NCBI GenBank assembly: GCA_022511485.1
Contig: JAFLUJ010000010.1
Span: forward strand, 1 to 25,120
From: Oscillospiraceae bacterium
GTDB taxonomy: Bacteria > Bacillota > Clostridia > Oscillospirales > Ruminococcaceae
Length of the DNA stretch: 25,120 nucleotides
Direction of reading: 5' to 3'
In this document: positions 1-7,105 of the stretch, in pieces
Layout of the letters: the number at the start of each line of letters is the position of its first letter
Numbering within the stretch: position 1 is the first letter of the stretch
Notes under the pieces: model-generated
The model's database searches: none
What the model was told of the DNA's origin: nothing
What the model saw: the letters and a program-made list of their open reading frames with translations, nothing else
Program-made: the position numbers and the translations under genes

Positions 1-51
1 AGCTGATTTGTAATCAGCAGGTCGGGGGTTCGAGTCCGTCCACCAGCTCCA
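1..51 (+). tRNA. tRNA-Thr (anticodon TGT), 3' part only
   Basis: The window opens inside this tRNA. The anticodon stem is GCTGA (2-6) paired with TCAGC (14-18). The seven-base loop TTTGTAA puts TGT at 9-11, which reads ACA (Thr). A five-base variable loop, T-loop TTCGAGT (29-35), the 3' acceptor strand CACCAGC (41-47), discriminator T48 and an encoded CCA (49-51) follow. The T-stem GGGGG/CCGTC contains one G-G mismatch and one G-U pair, which is slightly weak. The acceptor 5' strand and D-arm lie before the window. Confidence 0.9.
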
Positions 52-105
52 TTTTATGCCTTGAAGCATATCTAACTTCTATCCTCTTACAATCTAACTT
101 CTAAT

Positions 106-189
106 GGAAGAGTTCCCGAGTGGCCAAAGGGGGCAGACTGTAAATCTGTTGCTTCGGCTTCGGTGGTTCGAATCCACCCTCTTCCACCA
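106..189 (+). tRNA. tRNA-Tyr (anticodon GTA)
   Basis: This is a complete class II tRNA. Acceptor GGAAGAG (106-112) pairs with CTCTTCC (179-185), followed by discriminator A186 and an encoded CCA (187-189). The anticodon loop CTGTAAA carries GTA, which reads tyrosine codons. The long variable arm (around GCTTCGGCTTCG) and T-loop TTCGAAT fit bacterial tRNA-Tyr. It lies 54 bases after the tRNA-Thr, and both are probably processed from one transcript that ends at the terminator just downstream. Confidence 0.96.
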
Positions 190-193
190 AAAC

Positions 194-223
194 ACGTCCT
201 GCTTTTGCAGGACGTAATTTTTT
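194..223 (+). terminator. Rho-independent terminator of the tRNA Thr-Tyr transcript
   Basis: A perfect nine-base stem, ACGTCCTGC (194-202) with GCAGGACGT (207-215), encloses a TTTT loop and is followed by AATTTTTT. It starts five bases after the tRNA-Tyr CCA end. Confidence 0.92.
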
Positions 224-272
224 GGCAGGGAAGCCCCTGCAGGCAGATCGTTGCAAACTATTTTCGTAACAG

Positions 273-300
273 TTACATATGACACGGATACATGTATAAA
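273..300 (+). promoter_or_regulatory. Possible typA promoter
   Basis: TTACAT (273-278) and TATAAA (295-300) are spaced 16 bases apart, 23 bases before the typA start codon. An alternative pair, TTGCAA (251-256) with TACATA 17 bases later, also exists. Neither is a strong match, but a promoter is expected here because a terminator precedes it. Confidence 0.35.
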
Positions 301-322
301 TTTTTAAATCAGGTGAATATTT

Positions 323-2143
323 ATGGTAAGAAATGATCTAAGAAATATCGCTATAATCGCGCACGTTGACCACGGAAAAACAACCCTCGTTGACGAAATG
401 CTCAAACAGGGAGGAGCTTTCCGGGAAAATCAGGCTGTTGCTGAGCGTGTAATGGACTCCAACGACCTTGAACGGGAAAGAGGTATCACTATTCTTGCAA
501 AAAATACCGCTGTAATGTACAAGGACGTCAAGATCAACATTATCGACACTCCGGGTCACGCCGACTTCGGAGGAGAGGTTGAACGTGTCCTTAAAATGGT
601 GGACGGCGTTGTGCTCCTTGTTGACGCTGCGGAGGGCTGTATGCCTCAGACACGTTTCGTTCTCCAGAAGGCTCTGGAAATGGGACACAGGATCATAGTA
701 GTGGTAAACAAAATAGACCGTCCCGATGCCCGTCTTGACGAGATAGGGGACGAAGTTCTTGAGCTTCTCCTTGATCTTGATGCAAGCGATGAGCAGCTTG
801 ACAGTCCCATACTTTTCTGCTCCGGACGTTCGGGAACTGCTTCCCTCAGTCAGTACGAGGAGGGCACAGACTTAGTTCCGCTGTTCGAGACCATCCTTGA
901 ACATATTCCCGCTCCCGAGGGAGATCCGGACGCTCCCATGCAGATGCTTATTTCCTCCATCGACTATAATGACTATGTAGGACGCATCGGCATAGGCAGA
1001 GTTGAAAGGGGCACTATAAAGGTGGGTCAGCAGGTAACAGTGGGAGACTACCACGAAAGCCGCAAGCCGTTCAACAGTAAAATTGTCACCCTCTACAGCA
1101 TTGAGGGACTTGAAAGGATACCAGCCGAGGAAGCTACAGTTGGGGACATCGTATGGATCTCCGGTATTGAGGATATTACGATAGGAGATACTCTCTGCGA
1201 TACAGAAAATTATGAACCTCTCCCATTTGTTAAGATCTCCGAGCCTACGGTGGAGATGACCTTCTCCGTAAACGACAGCCCCTTTGCAGGCAGGGAGGGA
1301 AAATTTGTCACCTCCCGTCAGCTTCGTGAACGTCTTTTCAAGGAAATTTTAAGGGACGTTTCCCTCCGTGTTTCCGAGACCGACAGCACAGACAGCTTTA
1401 CCGTTGCAGGCAGGGGAGAAATGCATCTTTCCATACTTATTGAAAATATGCGTCGTGAGGGCTACGAGCTGTCCGTTTCCACTCCGAGAGTTCTTTACAA
1501 GGAGATAGACGGGGCACAGTGCGAGCCTGTTGAGCGTCTTGTTATTGATGTTCCGGAGGAATCCGTGGGCGCTGTCATGGAAAAGCTCGGTTCACGCAAG
1601 GCGGAGCTGCAGTCCATGCATCCGTCAGGAAGCCGCATGAAGCTTGAATTTTTAGTTCCTTCAAGAGGACTTTTCGGATATAAGTCCGAATTTCTCACCG
1701 ATACAAAGGGCGAGGGAGTTATGAGCTCCATCTTTGAGTGCTACCAGCCATATAAGGGAGACATTCCCAGAAGAAATACCGGTTCACTTATCTGTTTCGA
1801 GGCAGGAGAAGCCGTTACCTACGGTCTTTACAACGCACAGGAGCGCGGCGCTCTGTTTATCGGAGCGGGTACTCCGGTCTACGAGGGAATGGTAATAGGA
1901 GCATCTCCCAAGGCAGAAGATCTTGTGGTAAACGTCTGCAAGAAAAAGCATCTTACAAATACACGTGCAAGCGGCTCAGACGACGCTCTGCGGCTTGTTA
2001 CTCCCCGCAAGCTTTCTCTGGAGGACAGCCTTGAATTTATCGCCGACGACGAGCTGCTGGAGATCACTCCTAAGTCTATCCGCATAAGAAAACGTATCCT
2101 TGACAACACTCTCCGTGCAAAGCAGAGAGCAAAGCTTAAGTAA
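323..2143 (+). CDS. typA: Translational GTPase TypA/BipA
   Basis: This is a ribosome-associated GTPase of the EF-G/LepA superfamily. In the family it assists 50S assembly and translation under stress or cold. The 606-residue length is typical. The G-domain motifs are visible: P-loop AHVDHGKT (13-20), the switch I region ERGITI (52-57), DTPGH (75-79) and NKID (129-132). The EF-G-like domains and the TypA-specific C-terminus follow (SRGLFGYKSEFLT; lysine-rich end). The start is ATG 323, preceded by the Shine-Dalgarno-like CAGGTGA. The next gene, a YqeG-type phosphatase, begins 12 bases after the stop, so the two are probably co-transcribed. Nothing in the sequence looks truncated or altered. 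Confidence 0.97.
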   Translation: MVRNDLRNIAIIAHVDHGKTTLVDEMLKQGGAFRENQAVAERVMDSNDLERERGITILAKNTAVMYKDVKINIIDTPGHADFGGEVERVLKMVDGVVLLVDAAEGCMPQTRFVLQKALEMGHRIIVVVNKIDRPDARLDEIGDEVLELLLDLDASDEQLDSPILFCSGRSGTASLSQYEEGTDLVPLFETILEHIPAPEGDPDAPMQMLISSIDYNDYVGRIGIGRVERGTIKVGQQVTVGDYHESRKPFNSKIVTLYSIEGLERIPAEEATVGDIVWISGIEDITIGDTLCDTENYEPLPFVKISEPTVEMTFSVNDSPFAGREGKFVTSRQLRERLFKEILRDVSLRVSETDSTDSFTVAGRGEMHLSILIENMRREGYELSVSTPRVLYKEIDGAQCEPVERLVIDVPEESVGAVMEKLGSRKAELQSMHPSGSRMKLEFLVPSRGLFGYKSEFLTDTKGEGVMSSIFECYQPYKGDIPRRNTGSLICFEAGEAVTYGLYNAQERGALFIGAGTPVYEGMVIGASPKAEDLVVNVCKKKHLTNTRASGSDDALRLVTPRKLSLEDSLEFIADDELLEITPKSIRIRKRILDNTLRAKQRAKLK

Positions 2144-2155
2144 CAGGTGGTCTTT

Positions 2156-2653
2156 ATGTCATTATTTAAACCCACATATGCGCTGAGATCAGTCCTTGAA
2201 ATTACCCCGGTTTCTTTGAAGCTCCGCGGGATAAAAGCGCTTATTCTGGACGTAGACAATACCCTTACCACACATGACAATCCCGTCCCGGCGGAGGGCG
2301 TCATGGAGTGGATAGATGATATGAAAAAGCACAAAATAAAAATGCTCATCGTCAGCAATAACAGCGCAGAGAGGGTCATTCCTTTTGCGAGACAGCTGAA
2401 GCTCCGGTTTGTTCCCAACGGTGCGAAACCGCTTCCCATGGGATTTAACAGAGCCATAAAAAAGCTGGGACTTCCAAAAAGCCAGGTCTGCGTTGTGGGA
2501 GACCAGATCTTCACGGATATTCTGGGAGCGAATCTTGCAGGGATACGTTCGATCTTTGTATTCCCCATCGAGCCGGAAAAGAGCAGGTTTTTCAGGATCA
2601 AGAGGGCAATAGAAAAGCCTCTTCTTCCGAAGAGGTTTGATCGCTTTGATTGA
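2156..2653 (+). CDS. yqeG: YqeG-family HAD IIIA-type phosphatase
   Basis: The 165-residue protein matches the YqeG family of HAD superfamily subclass IIIA phosphatases (cytoplasmic). Substrates in this family are poorly defined; some homologues act on phosphatidylglycerolphosphate. Motif I is LDVDNTLT with the nucleophile and acid at D32 and D34. Motif II is around IVSNNS. Motif III/IV is KPLPMG plus VVGDQIFTDILGAN. I chose ATG 2156 because AGGTGG (2145-2150) sits at the right distance; an in-frame GTG at 2147 overlaps that site. It follows typA by 12 bases and ends just before a strong terminator, so it is likely the last gene of the typA unit. Confidence 0.88.
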   Translation: MSLFKPTYALRSVLEITPVSLKLRGIKALILDVDNTLTTHDNPVPAEGVMEWIDDMKKHKIKMLIVSNNSAERVIPFARQLKLRFVPNGAKPLPMGFNRAIKKLGLPKSQVCVVGDQIFTDILGANLAGIRSIFVFPIEPEKSRFFRIKRAIEKPLLPKRFDRFD

Positions 2654-2670
2654 GGATATATACATATAAA

Positions 2671-2718
2671 ACAGGAGATAAAGTCATCTGTACGAAAGTA
2701 CGGATCTTTATCTCCTGT
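2671..2718. terminator. Bidirectional terminator between yqeG and the XRE gene
   Basis: A long hairpin pairs ACAGGAGATAAAG (2671-2683) with CTTTATCTCCTGT (2706-2718). An inner stem ATCTGTAC/GTACGGAT is capped by a GAAA tetraloop. An A-run precedes it and TTTTCATTTT follows, so it can end transcription from both converging genes. Confidence 0.9.
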
Positions 2719-2720
2719 TT

Positions 2721-3053
2721 TCATTTTATGGTGTTGATAAGAGCCCGCAGAAGAGCTACGGTCTTGTTTTTATCGGAGGAGGAAATTTCCTCGGCAATTT
2801 TAAGAAGCTCCTGCTGTTTCGGGGAAAGACTGCTGTAGGAAAATCCACGTTTGTCGTTGGTTAGTCCTGCTATATAGTCAAGGCTGACATTGTAGTATTT
2901 CGCCAGAGCTATGGCACGTTCAAAGGGGATCTCGCTCGTACCTTTTTCGTAAACTGCGTAATATTGATATGCTGTGCCAAGATAATCGGCAATTTCCTTC
3001 TGGGTTTTGTCGCTGTCCTCACGCAGATCTCTTATTCTGGGATAGTATGCCAT
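2721..3053 (-). CDS. XRE-family helix-turn-helix transcriptional regulator
   Basis: This is a 110-residue DNA-binding protein. Residues about 5-62 form a Cro/C1-type HTH: IRDLREDSDKTQKEIADYL, then a recognition-helix region and the typical end FERAIALAKYYNVSLDYIAGL. The C-terminal 40 residues are helical and may mediate dimerisation. ATG 3053 was chosen over a longer upstream open frame because AAGGGAGGT stands just before it and the HTH begins right after it. It is divergent from the small membrane protein at 3190. A 10-base inverted repeat covers both promoter regions, so it probably represses itself and that neighbour (inference). The surrounding DNA is visibly AT-richer than the flanking core genes. 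Confidence 0.9.
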   Translation of the reverse strand: MAYYPRIRDLREDSDKTQKEIADYLGTAYQYYAVYEKGTSEIPFERAIALAKYYNVSLDYIAGLTNDKRGFSYSSLSPKQQELLKIAEEISSSDKNKTVALLRALINTIK

Positions 3054-3078
3054 GATATTTCTTACCTCCCTTAAAGAA

Positions 3079-3134
3079 AATATAACACATTTCTTTAATT
3101 TTACTTGACAAACCAAATATATATGTGTTATAAT
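3079..3134. promoter_or_regulatory. Divergent promoters with a 10-bp inverted repeat (candidate XRE operator)
   Basis: On the plus strand, TTGACA (3105-3110) and TATAAT (3129-3134) are 18 bases apart, with TGT before the -10 (extended -10). On the minus strand, TGT plus TATATT (plus 3079-3084) forms the -10 for the XRE gene, without a clear -35. TATAACACAT (3081-3090) and ATGTGTTATA (3123-3132) are perfect inverted repeats that overlap both -10 boxes, which suits binding by the adjacent XRE repressor. Confidence 0.7.
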
Positions 3135-3189
3135 ATGTCTAAAATCCAAGTAATATACTGGATAATATCAAAAAAGGAGATGTATTGAA

Positions 3190-3396
3190 ATGACTTTAGA
3201 AGGTATACTTGTAATCGTCTATATTGTTCTTGGTACGGCGGCAGTAAAATATGTAAAGTCTGAAATTTTTGGCGTTGTGGTTGAATTTGGAGGTTTGGGA
3301 GAGCTAATTTTTAAAAACGTAATTTGGGGATTCTTTTTGGATTGGTTGGCTATTCCTGTAGCAATAATTCATATGCTTATCTTTCATAGAGATTAG
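3190..3396 (+). CDS. Small hydrophobic membrane protein, unknown function
   Basis: I do not recognise this 68-residue protein. It has two strongly hydrophobic segments, about residues 4-22 (GILVIVYIVLGTAAVKYV) and 44-65 (VIWGFFLDWLAIPVAIIHML). A glycine-containing linker with a few acidic residues separates them, so it is most likely a two-helix inner-membrane peptide. The reading frame is supported by a strong AAAAAGGAGA before ATG 3190, a good promoter at 3105-3134 and a terminator at 3415. Gene position suggests control by the divergent XRE regulator. A role as a small toxin, a sensor or an envelope protein cannot be told apart from sequence. Confidence 0.75.
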   Translation: MTLEGILVIVYIVLGTAAVKYVKSEIFGVVVEFGGLGELIFKNVIWGFFLDWLAIPVAIIHMLIFHRD

Positions 3397-3414
3397 ATAT
3401 GATATAATGTACAT

Positions 3415-3449
3415 ATCCGCTGTACTCACAAAGAGTGCGGCGGATTTTT
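3415..3449 (+). terminator. Terminator after the small membrane protein
   Basis: ATCCGCTGTACTC (3415-3427) pairs with GAGTGCGGCGGAT (3433-3445) using two G-U pairs, with an ACAAA loop and a TTTTT tail. Part of the right arm recurs, inverted, in the terminator after the lipoprotein gene. Confidence 0.88.
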
Positions 3450-3462
3450 GACAGATTTTTGC

Positions 3463-3492
3463 TTGACAAATAACATTACTTTATGTTATAAT
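3463..3492 (+). promoter_or_regulatory. Promoter of the lipoprotein gene
   Basis: TTGACA (3463-3468) and TATAAT (3487-3492) are 18 bases apart, the same spacing as the promoter of the small membrane protein. Both share the patterns CTTGACAAA and TGTTATAATA. The short inverted repeat TAACAT (3471-3476) / ATGTTA (3483-3488) lies between the boxes and may be a variant of the operator at 3081-3132. Confidence 0.8.
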
Positions 3493-3542
3493 ACTACATA
3501 ATAATATCATTAACTTATAAAACGCTTTAGGAGGAAATTAAA

Positions 3543-4538
3543 ATGAAAAGAAATTTATTCGTTATTGTAGCTTTATCTGCGGTACTGGTTTTTAGCGGAT
3601 GCAGCTCAGCAGATGATAATACCAGTGAAGACGTACCCGCCGCTGCCGCAACATTGGATACCCAATCGGAAAATCAGGAGGTACAGGCAACTCAGGAACA
3701 GGAAAATGAACATCAGGATCAGACCGGCGAGGAAGATAATGTATATGAAATGGCTAAGACAATGCATATTGCAACTGCTACCTATCTTACAATGAAAGGT
3801 ATTGATGGGGAAGAAATACCGGAAAATTTTGATCTTAACGAAATGAAATATGTTTTTCGGGAAGAGGGATATTTGGATAAAATAACGTGCGACTTGAGTG
3901 AAATTGATGTAACTGGTGTAATACATAACGAAACTTATTCTGTCGAAACTGTTTCTGTAACATACAACGGAATAACAATGACATATCCGGATTCTGATCG
4001 TGTTCGTGAAGAAAGTGAGAATAGTGAAATTGCTAAGTTTATTGAAGAAAAATTATCCGAGCATAATTGGACAGCAGGAATGTCTGAGGCTGAATTTAAA
4101 GCGGCGACACCGGATGTAACTTACACTATGGATGCTGATATGTCATTGGTAACCGAGACTTTTACAATGAAAAAAATTGTATCAGACACTACATTTGATT
4201 TTGATGGACATAAAGCATATATATCAGCTGATTTTACTGATGACAGACTTACGTCTATTGGATACAAGATAGAATTTAACGAGGGTTCGAGAGTTGATAC
4301 ACCTGCACACGATTATTATACAGAGCTTTCTTTTAATTTTTATGATAAATTTGGAAATCCAGAATCACAGGAAGATAATCCTGATTCTATATTAAGTACA
4401 TATCTCATTAGTTGGCGGGATGCAGGTGGAACGGTTTCAATGCAATGCTTGGAGCGTGAACCAAGTTTGGTATTGGATTATAGTGGAACAGTACATGTTA
4501 CGTTATATTTTTTTAACGCTGCACTATCAGATAATTGA
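3543..4538 (+). CDS. Predicted lipoprotein, unknown function
   Basis: The 331-residue protein has a clear lipoprotein signal: basic MKRN, a hydrophobic stretch, then lipobox FSGC with the lipidated cysteine at residue 20. It should be anchored on the outer face of the membrane. A Gln/Glu/Asp/Ala-rich linker follows (about 21-65), then a mixed alpha/beta region with no motif I recognise. The start is ATG 3543 with a strong AGGAGG. The gene has its own promoter and terminator, so it is monocistronic. Its composition is clearly AT-richer than typA or the kinase, and the codon choice is more A/T-ending. That suggests the 2.7-4.6 kb cassette was acquired or evolves differently (inference). Confidence 0.88.
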   Translation: MKRNLFVIVALSAVLVFSGCSSADDNTSEDVPAAAATLDTQSENQEVQATQEQENEHQDQTGEEDNVYEMAKTMHIATATYLTMKGIDGEEIPENFDLNEMKYVFREEGYLDKITCDLSEIDVTGVIHNETYSVETVSVTYNGITMTYPDSDRVREESENSEIAKFIEEKLSEHNWTAGMSEAEFKAATPDVTYTMDADMSLVTETFTMKKIVSDTTFDFDGHKAYISADFTDDRLTSIGYKIEFNEGSRVDTPAHDYYTELSFNFYDKFGNPESQEDNPDSILSTYLISWRDAGGTVSMQCLEREPSLVLDYSGTVHVTLYFFNAALSDN

Positions 4539-4549
4539 TATTTAAGAGT

Positions 4550-4587
4550 TCCGCCGCACTCAAATGTAAATGATACGGCGGATTTTT
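4550..4587 (+). terminator. Terminator after the lipoprotein gene
   Basis: TCCGCCG (4550-4556) pairs with CGGCGGA (4576-4582) across a 19-base loop and is followed by TTTTT. TCCGCCGCACTC here is the reverse complement of GAGTGCGGCGGA in the terminator at 3433. Confidence 0.75.
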
Positions 4588-4589
4588 AT

Positions 4590-4619
4590 TTGACTTTCCC
4601 CCCTCTTTTATGGTATAAT
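4590..4619 (+). promoter_or_regulatory. Promoter of the endonuclease IV-like gene
   Basis: TTGACT (4590-4595) and TATAAT (4614-4619) are 18 bases apart, with an extended TGG before the -10. The 17 bases at 4606-4622 are identical to those around the kinase -10 at 8397-8413. Confidence 0.8.
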
Positions 4620-4649
4620 TATTGAAAATACATAGAGAGGAATATCAAA

Positions 4650-5507
4650 ATGAGTGCGAAATTCGGTCCGGCGGGTACTGCCGAAAGCTTTAAAACTATG
4701 GGATATAAAAAATCAGTCCAGCTTGGAGATTACCTCGAAAAATTTGGTCTTGACCATTTTGAATATCAGTGCGGTCAGGGAGTGCGTGTCAGCGAAAGCT
4801 CCGCAGCTGAAATAGGGAAGGCTCTGGCGGAGAAAAATATAACCGTCTCCATCCACGCCCCATATTTTATTTCTCTTTCAAGCGTGGAGGAGGAAAAGCG
4901 CAAGGGCTCGATAAACTACATTTTACAGTCCGCTGCTGCTGTGAATGCTATGGGAGGCGACAGGATCGTCATCCACAGCGGGTCATGCTCCAAGATGACC
5001 CGTGAGGAGGCTCTGGAGCTTGCTAAGGATACCATGAAAAAAGCCAGGGAGGCTCTTGTTTCGGAGGGTCTGGGACACATCCACTGCTGTCCCGAGACTA
5101 TGGGAAAGATAAACCAGCTTGGCGACCTTCACGAGGTCATGGAGATATGCAAGGTAGACGACAGCTTTATCCCCTGCATTGATTTCGGACACCTCAACGC
5201 CCGCACATTCGGGGAGATCAAGGGCAAGCCGGAGTACGCCGCTATCCTTGACACCATCGAAAACGAGCTTGGTTCGGACAGGGCGAAAATTTTCCACTCT
5301 CATTTTTCCAAGATAGAGTATACCGAAAAGGGCGGCGAGAAACGGCATCTTACATTTGAGGACACCGTTTACGGTCCTCAGTTTGAGCCTCTTATGGAGC
5401 TTGTTTACGAGCGGGGATTGTCCCCCATATTCATCTGCGAAAGCGCAGGGACACAGACCGAGGACGCTCAGTCCATGAGGGAATATTATATTAGTCTTAG
5501 CAAATGA
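4650..5507 (+). CDS. Endonuclease IV-like TIM-barrel protein (AP endonuclease 2 family)
   Basis: This 285-residue cytoplasmic protein belongs to the Nfo/xylose-isomerase-like TIM barrel superfamily. True Nfo enzymes cut DNA at abasic sites using three zinc ions. Most ligand positions of E. coli Nfo are present: H69 (SIHAPY), H109 (VIHSG), E149 (CPETMG), D178 and H181 (IDFGH), H216 (IFHSHF), H233 (KRH) and E264 (ICESAG). The Asp expected two residues before the last His is a Lys (K231), so the metal site may differ. The start is ATG 4650, after GAGAGGA. It has its own promoter. It could be a bona fide repair enzyme or a divergent phosphodiesterase or isomerase; I favour the former weakly. Confidence 0.82.
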   Translation: MSAKFGPAGTAESFKTMGYKKSVQLGDYLEKFGLDHFEYQCGQGVRVSESSAAEIGKALAEKNITVSIHAPYFISLSSVEEEKRKGSINYILQSAAAVNAMGGDRIVIHSGSCSKMTREEALELAKDTMKKAREALVSEGLGHIHCCPETMGKINQLGDLHEVMEICKVDDSFIPCIDFGHLNARTFGEIKGKPEYAAILDTIENELGSDRAKIFHSHFSKIEYTEKGGEKRHLTFEDTVYGPQFEPLMELVYERGLSPIFICESAGTQTEDAQSMREYYISLSK

Positions 5508-5545
5508 TGTTTCCAAATTGTAACCGTATTGATACCGCTTTGTAA

Positions 5546-5574
5546 TTGCATTTCAGATCATTCTGCTGTATAAT
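5546..5574 (+). promoter_or_regulatory. Promoter of the Glu/Ser/Thr-rich membrane protein gene
   Basis: TTGCAT (5546-5551) and TATAAT (5569-5574) are spaced 17 bases apart, 30 bases before the start codon. Confidence 0.7.
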
Positions 5575-5603
5575 TTAGGTAGACTTTTCAAGGAGATGAT
5601 GTC

Positions 5604-7055
5604 ATGCCTAAGTACGGCAGAAATTTTTTTATGGCGGTAATTCTTGTGGTGGCAGCGTGTCTATTGATATATTTTGCGAAGCCCTCTGAAAACATTGAAA
5701 CTGAAAAGGAAACCTCTGTAACAGAGACTGCTGCGACTTCCGAAACAGAAGCATCGGAGACGGAAAAAGAGTTGTCGGAAACCGAAAAAGAAACGGAAGA
5801 GGAATCCACCGAAGAACAAGAGCAGGGAGAAATGTCCCCCACCGAATATTTTAAGAATAACGGTTATAAATTCTATAGTGATACACTTTTTATTGATTTG
5901 GATGATTTTTCTGATGGGGTAAGGCCATTGATCGGATTGGACAGCAAATATCTTGATGTTGTCACTGAAATAGAGGTGCATAATGCTCTGGACGCAGATA
6001 CGAATTTTATTTCTGAATGTAAAAATCTTAAACAGCTCTTACTTCTTGATTATAGCGGAGATATACACAGTCTTGCAGAATTGCTTAAAGCCAATAATAT
6101 AGGTGAAGTATATATCCGTCCGGCAAATTATTCATCCGCCGATGCCGATCAGTTGATGAAGGAATTTGACGGCACCGTGCAGTATCATATGGACAGCTCA
6201 CAATGGCTTGGATATGAAGACCGTCCCACCGAAGGAGTTGTGTTCTTTGCAAATTTATATGTTTCACCGGGTCAGGCTGATGCAAAATGGGAGTGTCAGA
6301 CATCCGAGGCGCAGGTTTACTATCCGCACACATGGAATTATCATGGCAGTCTTGTAAGCACCTTTACAAATTTAACGGAGGAAAAGCAGTCTGTAAAGTC
6401 TGTACAGATATCCCGTGACGATGGCGGGAAGCTCACCGCAATGCCATTTGCAGACGGAAGTACCTCTCTGGAAATCGACTTTGAGATAGACCCGAACACA
6501 AACTCAGACTTTGATATTACCGAAGAAATGTTTCCGTTCAGCAAATGTGAAACCGGAATTTACAAGGTCGTGTTTGAAGTAGGGGACGAAAAGCCGGAGC
6601 AGACATTTTTCATTGACAATACCGTTGGTATGTCGTTTCTTACTGCCGAGCAGAAGGAGATTTTCGATAAGGCATATGATATAACAAGATGGAATTTCGG
6701 AGAGTCTACATATATGCCTCCAAGCTATATTGAAAGCCATACTGCGGAGGATTTTCTTGCAGAGCTTTGCGAAGGCTACACCTATGACTATGCCTATTCG
6801 AGAGCCGCCGGCTGGGGCTATATAGATGAAAACGGCAATTTGCAAGAGCGTTACGGCGACAGGGGAGGCGATATTTCATATCAGGGACATTGCTTTGTAC
6901 CGCTCTATTCTGACAACAATGAGGTGCTTTTCAAAAATATCGTCATTCACGGACATGAGGATTACCCCTATTTCATCTGGTTTGAGGAGTATAATTACCA
7001 CATGGTAAAGACCGACGATGGATGGAGATTCGATATTTTTCAGATATGGCATTAA
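5604..7055 (+). CDS. Membrane-anchored protein with Glu/Ser/Thr-rich stalk, unknown function
   Basis: I do not recognise this 483-residue protein as a named family. Residues 8-25 form one hydrophobic segment without a lipobox or a clear cleavage site, so it is probably a signal anchor with the body outside. Residues 28-78 are a low-complexity acidic stalk of SETE/ETEK-like repeats. The middle (about 105-175) has leucine-rich spacing with some resemblance to a short leucine-rich repeat stretch. The last ~125 residues are rich in Tyr, Trp and Asp and end in DGWRFDIFQIWH, as often seen at the end of extracytoplasmic NTF2-like folds (tentative). The start is ATG 5604, with AAGGAGATG before it. 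It is monocistronic between its own promoter and a bidirectional terminator. Confidence 0.85.
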   Translation: MPKYGRNFFMAVILVVAACLLIYFAKPSENIETEKETSVTETAATSETEASETEKELSETEKETEEESTEEQEQGEMSPTEYFKNNGYKFYSDTLFIDLDDFSDGVRPLIGLDSKYLDVVTEIEVHNALDADTNFISECKNLKQLLLLDYSGDIHSLAELLKANNIGEVYIRPANYSSADADQLMKEFDGTVQYHMDSSQWLGYEDRPTEGVVFFANLYVSPGQADAKWECQTSEAQVYYPHTWNYHGSLVSTFTNLTEEKQSVKSVQISRDDGGKLTAMPFADGSTSLEIDFEIDPNTNSDFDITEEMFPFSKCETGIYKVVFEVGDEKPEQTFFIDNTVGMSFLTAEQKEIFDKAYDITRWNFGESTYMPPSYIESHTAEDFLAELCEGYTYDYAYSRAAGWGYIDENGNLQERYGDRGGDISYQGHCFVPLYSDNNEVLFKNIVIHGHEDYPYFIWFEEYNYHMVKTDDGWRFDIFQIWH

Positions 7056-7064
7056 CAAAAAAAT

Positions 7065-7105
7065 AATGCAGGAGACCGCTTCACAGTGACCTCCTGCATT
7101 TTTTA
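7065..7105. terminator. Bidirectional terminator between the membrane protein gene and alr
   Basis: AATGCAGGAG (7065-7074) pairs with CTCCTGCATT (7091-7100), with TTTT after it and an A-run before it. It overlaps the last codons of the converging alr gene. Confidence 0.88.
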
